Of a stretch of DNA of 64,000 nt, positions 63,364 to 64,000 are shown piece after piece. The translations under genes and the position numbers were made by a program. The notes below the pieces were generated by a model, which searched no databases, was not told the origin of the DNA, and saw only the letters and a list, made by a program, of their open reading frames with translations. Origin of the DNA: Steroidobacteraceae bacterium (GTDB taxonomy: Bacteria; Pseudomonadota; Gammaproteobacteria; Steroidobacterales; Steroidobacteraceae); contig JALORP010000026.1 of NCBI GenBank assembly GCA_025458865.1, positions 1 through 64,000 on the forward strand, written 5' to 3'. Every line of letters starts with the position of its first letter. Position 1 is the stretch's first letter.

Positions 63364-64000
63364 CTTGCGGCGATTCCCCGGCCAGGCGGCCGGGCTGGCG
63401 CGCTGCGGCGCCCCGAGGCCGGTCAAGGTGATCGCCGTGACGGGCGGCAAGGGGGGGGTGGGCAAGACCTGTGTCGCCACCAACCTCGGCGTCGCGCTCG
63501 CCGCCCGCGGCCTCGAGGTCATGCTGCTCGACGCCGATCTCGGCCTGGCCAACGCGGACGTCCTGCTCGGGCTCGCGCCGCGGCGGACGCTCGCAGACGT
63601 CCTCGCCGGGGCGTGCTCGATCGAGGACATCGTCGTCACCGGGCCGCGCGGCCTTCGGCTGGTGCCCGCCGCGTCTGGCCTTGCCGGCATGGCCGACCTC
63701 GGCAACGCCGAGCACGCCGGCATCATCCACGCCTTCAGCGAACTGGCCGGCCGGCTGGACGTGCTGCTGGTGGACACGGCGGCCGGGTTGTCGCGCTCGG
63801 TCACCACCTTCGCCCGGGCCGCCCACCACGTCCTCGTGGTGGTGTGCGACGAGCCGGCCTCGATCACCGACGCCTATGCCGTGATCAAGGTCCTGTCGCG
63901 CGACCACGGGGTAAGGCGTTTCGAGCTCCTGGCGAACCAGGTTCGGTCGGCGGAGGAGGGCCGGGCCCTATATGAGCAGCTCCACCGGGTGTGTGACCGG
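63356..64000 (+). CDS. fleN: flagellar number regulator FleN (FlhG), 3' end outside the window
   Basis: MinD-like ATPase, partial: 215 codons read in frame to the window edge, about three quarters of a typical 270-300 residue FleN. The deviant Walker A is KGGVGKTCVATNLGVALA (residues 32-49), with LLDADLGLANADVLLGL and VDTAAGLS as further motifs. FleN limits flagellar number by opposing FleQ. The ATG overlaps flhF by 8 bp. There is no sign of disruption; the gene simply continues beyond 64000. Confidence 0.95.
   Translation, partial: MGDLRRFPGQAAGLARCGAPRPVKVIAVTGGKGGVGKTCVATNLGVALAARGLEVMLLDADLGLANADVLLGLAPRRTLADVLAGACSIEDIVVTGPRGLRLVPAASGLAGMADLGNAEHAGIIHAFSELAGRLDVLLVDTAAGLSRSVTTFARAAHHVLVVVCDEPASITDAYAVIKVLSRDHGVRRFELLANQVRSAEEGRALYEQLHRVCDR

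Overview
The window is a high-GC stretch of a Gram-negative, flagellated bacterium, most likely a gammaproteobacterium. The basis is FleQ/FleSR/FleN-type control of flagella, clear sigma-54 and sigma-28 promoters, a birA-coaX-SPOR-tRNA-Thr block, TonB-dependent receptors and a cysK-cysE pair. The base composition and gene order would fit a Xanthomonadales, Nevskiales, Steroidobacterales or Chromatiales relative. This is inference, because no 16S gene or species-specific marker is present.

Region 1 (1-19.5 kb) is housekeeping and envelope. It holds an M48 lipoprotein protease, an Oar-like TonB receptor with a strong terminator, an ECF sigma factor with its RskA-type anti-sigma factor, an arginine-deiminase-superfamily hydrolase (CtlX-like), plsY, birA, coaX, a SPOR protein and tRNA-Thr(TGT). 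A secreted amidohydrolase, a DUF2867-type SDR protein divergent from an Old Yellow Enzyme, a second TonB receptor coupled to a Tat-exported PhoD-like phosphatase, and a fasciclin protein follow. Region 2 (19.5-25 kb) is mostly on the minus strand: a six-TM membrane protein, a second Tat-exported PhoD enzyme, a near-perfect 35-bp inverted repeat, cysE, cysK, a DUF4136 lipoprotein and a PilZ protein.

Region 3 (25.2 kb to the end) is one large flagellar cluster. A minus-strand unit flgM-flgN-csrA-like is driven by a sigma-28 promoter. flgA (minus) is divergent from flgBCDEFGHIJKL (plus). Then come fliC-flaG, fliD-fliS-fliT-PilZ, fleQ, fleSR-fliEFGHIJ, fliK, a two-gene non-flagellar insert, fliL/M-fliNOPQR-flhBA-flhF and the 5' part of fleN, cut by the window edge. 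Sigma-54 promoters with intact -24/-12 elements precede flgA, flgB, fliD, fleS, fliK and fliL, and sigma-28 promoters precede flgM and fliC. This is a Pseudomonas-like four-tier cascade: FleQ with sigma-54, then FleSR, then FliA under FlgM control.

The most unusual points are: (i) fliL and fliM form one open reading frame, with the C-terminus of FliL missing, which is topologically paradoxical; (ii) a threonine-dehydratase/DUF2214 gene pair sits inside the flagellar cluster between two near-identical 20-bp repeats; (iii) an RsmN/RsmF-like CsrA variant is placed in the sigma-28-controlled flgMN operon; (iv) a long inverted repeat abuts cysE; and (v) three consecutive perfect hairpins follow the flagellin gene.
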